This document shows positions 39,675-39,770 of a stretch of 39,770 bases of DNA, in pieces. Source of the stretch: Nitrospira sp. UBA5699. GTDB taxonomy: Bacteria > Nitrospirota > Nitrospiria > Nitrospirales > Nitrospiraceae. The stretch covers positions 1 through 39,770 of the forward strand of contig DIHJ01000080.1 of NCBI GenBank assembly GCA_002420105.1, in the 5' to 3' direction. Made by a program: the position numbers and the translations under genes. The notes under the pieces were generated by a model. That model did no database searches, was not told the origin of the DNA, and saw only the letters and a list, made by a program, of their open reading frames with translations. Each line of letters starts with the position of its first letter. The stretch's first letter is position 1.

Positions 39675-39770
39675 GTCGGCAACATCCTCTGGCGGGTCCT
39701 CTGCGAGTTCGGGATGCTGCTCTTCCGCCTGCACGAGGCCCTCACGAGGCTCGACGAGCGGATGCGGGTG
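39675..39770 (+). pseudogene. 96-bp exact copy of the zinc-ribbon gene's 3' part (runs off the window)
   Basis: These bases match 38830-38925 exactly, starting on a codon boundary (GTC GGC AAC), but with no start codon, no zinc ribbon and no membrane helices before them. It is either a truncated duplicate gene or an artefact of the contig end. Sequence beyond 39770 is needed to tell. Confidence 0.7.

Overview
The window is GC-rich, densely packed bacterial chromosome with no phage, IS element or CRISPR array. The protein families look most like the nitrite-oxidising genus Nitrospira (phylum Nitrospirota): AddAB instead of RecBCD, a bacterial topoisomerase VI, many small exported or membrane proteins, and PAS/GGDEF signalling genes. 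That assignment is inferred from recalled gene content; no rRNA is present to confirm it. Both ends are cut. The left edge lies inside clpB, and the right edge lies inside a 96-bp exact copy of a sequence found 845 bp earlier.

Layout. 1-2.7 kb: the 3' end of clpB, then a minus-strand operon of comM/yifB plus two small genes behind a good sigma-70 promoter. 2.8-9.5 kb: an exported protein and a stand-alone Lrp-type RAM domain, a Gfo/Idh/MocA oxidoreductase, a dienelactone-hydrolase-like protein without its nucleophile, an exported protein, a DUF423 membrane protein, a zinc-ribbon membrane protein, tRNA-Leu(UAA), a YtxH protein and lgt. 9.4-17.3 kb: a compact minus-strand run (thioredoxin-like protein, 51-aa zinc ribbon, addB, addA, TPR lipoprotein, zincin-like metallopeptidase). 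17.4-22.9 kb: a saccharopine-dehydrogenase-like protein, then a signalling cluster with a lone receiver (start region frameshifted at a C8 tract), a divergent PAS histidine kinase and a receiver with three PAS domains. 23.3-28.4 kb: a small membrane protein, then topoisomerase VI B and A with a superfamily II helicase in one operon. 28.8-31.0 kb: a membrane-bound diguanylate cyclase. 31.2-31.4 kb: a minus-strand 6S RNA recognised from its fold, conserved core and promoter. 31.5-39.7 kb: mostly single genes, many exported (methyltransferase, aldo/keto reductase, c-type haem DUF3365 protein, peroxiredoxin-like protein, cupredoxin), with dispersed short repeats. The window ends with a DUF2283 / putative nuclease pair resembling a toxin-antitoxin module.

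Functional themes. DNA-break metabolism is prominent: topoisomerase VI with a helicase, AddAB for resection, and ComM for branch migration. Signalling includes one histidine kinase, two receivers without recognisable output domains and one GGDEF protein. The clearest items for follow-up are the 6S RNA, the homopolymer frameshift in the receiver gene, the topoisomerase VI operon, the nucleophile-less hydrolase, the terminal direct repeat around the toxin-antitoxin-like cassette, and the inverted intergenic repeat family at 36-37.7 kb.
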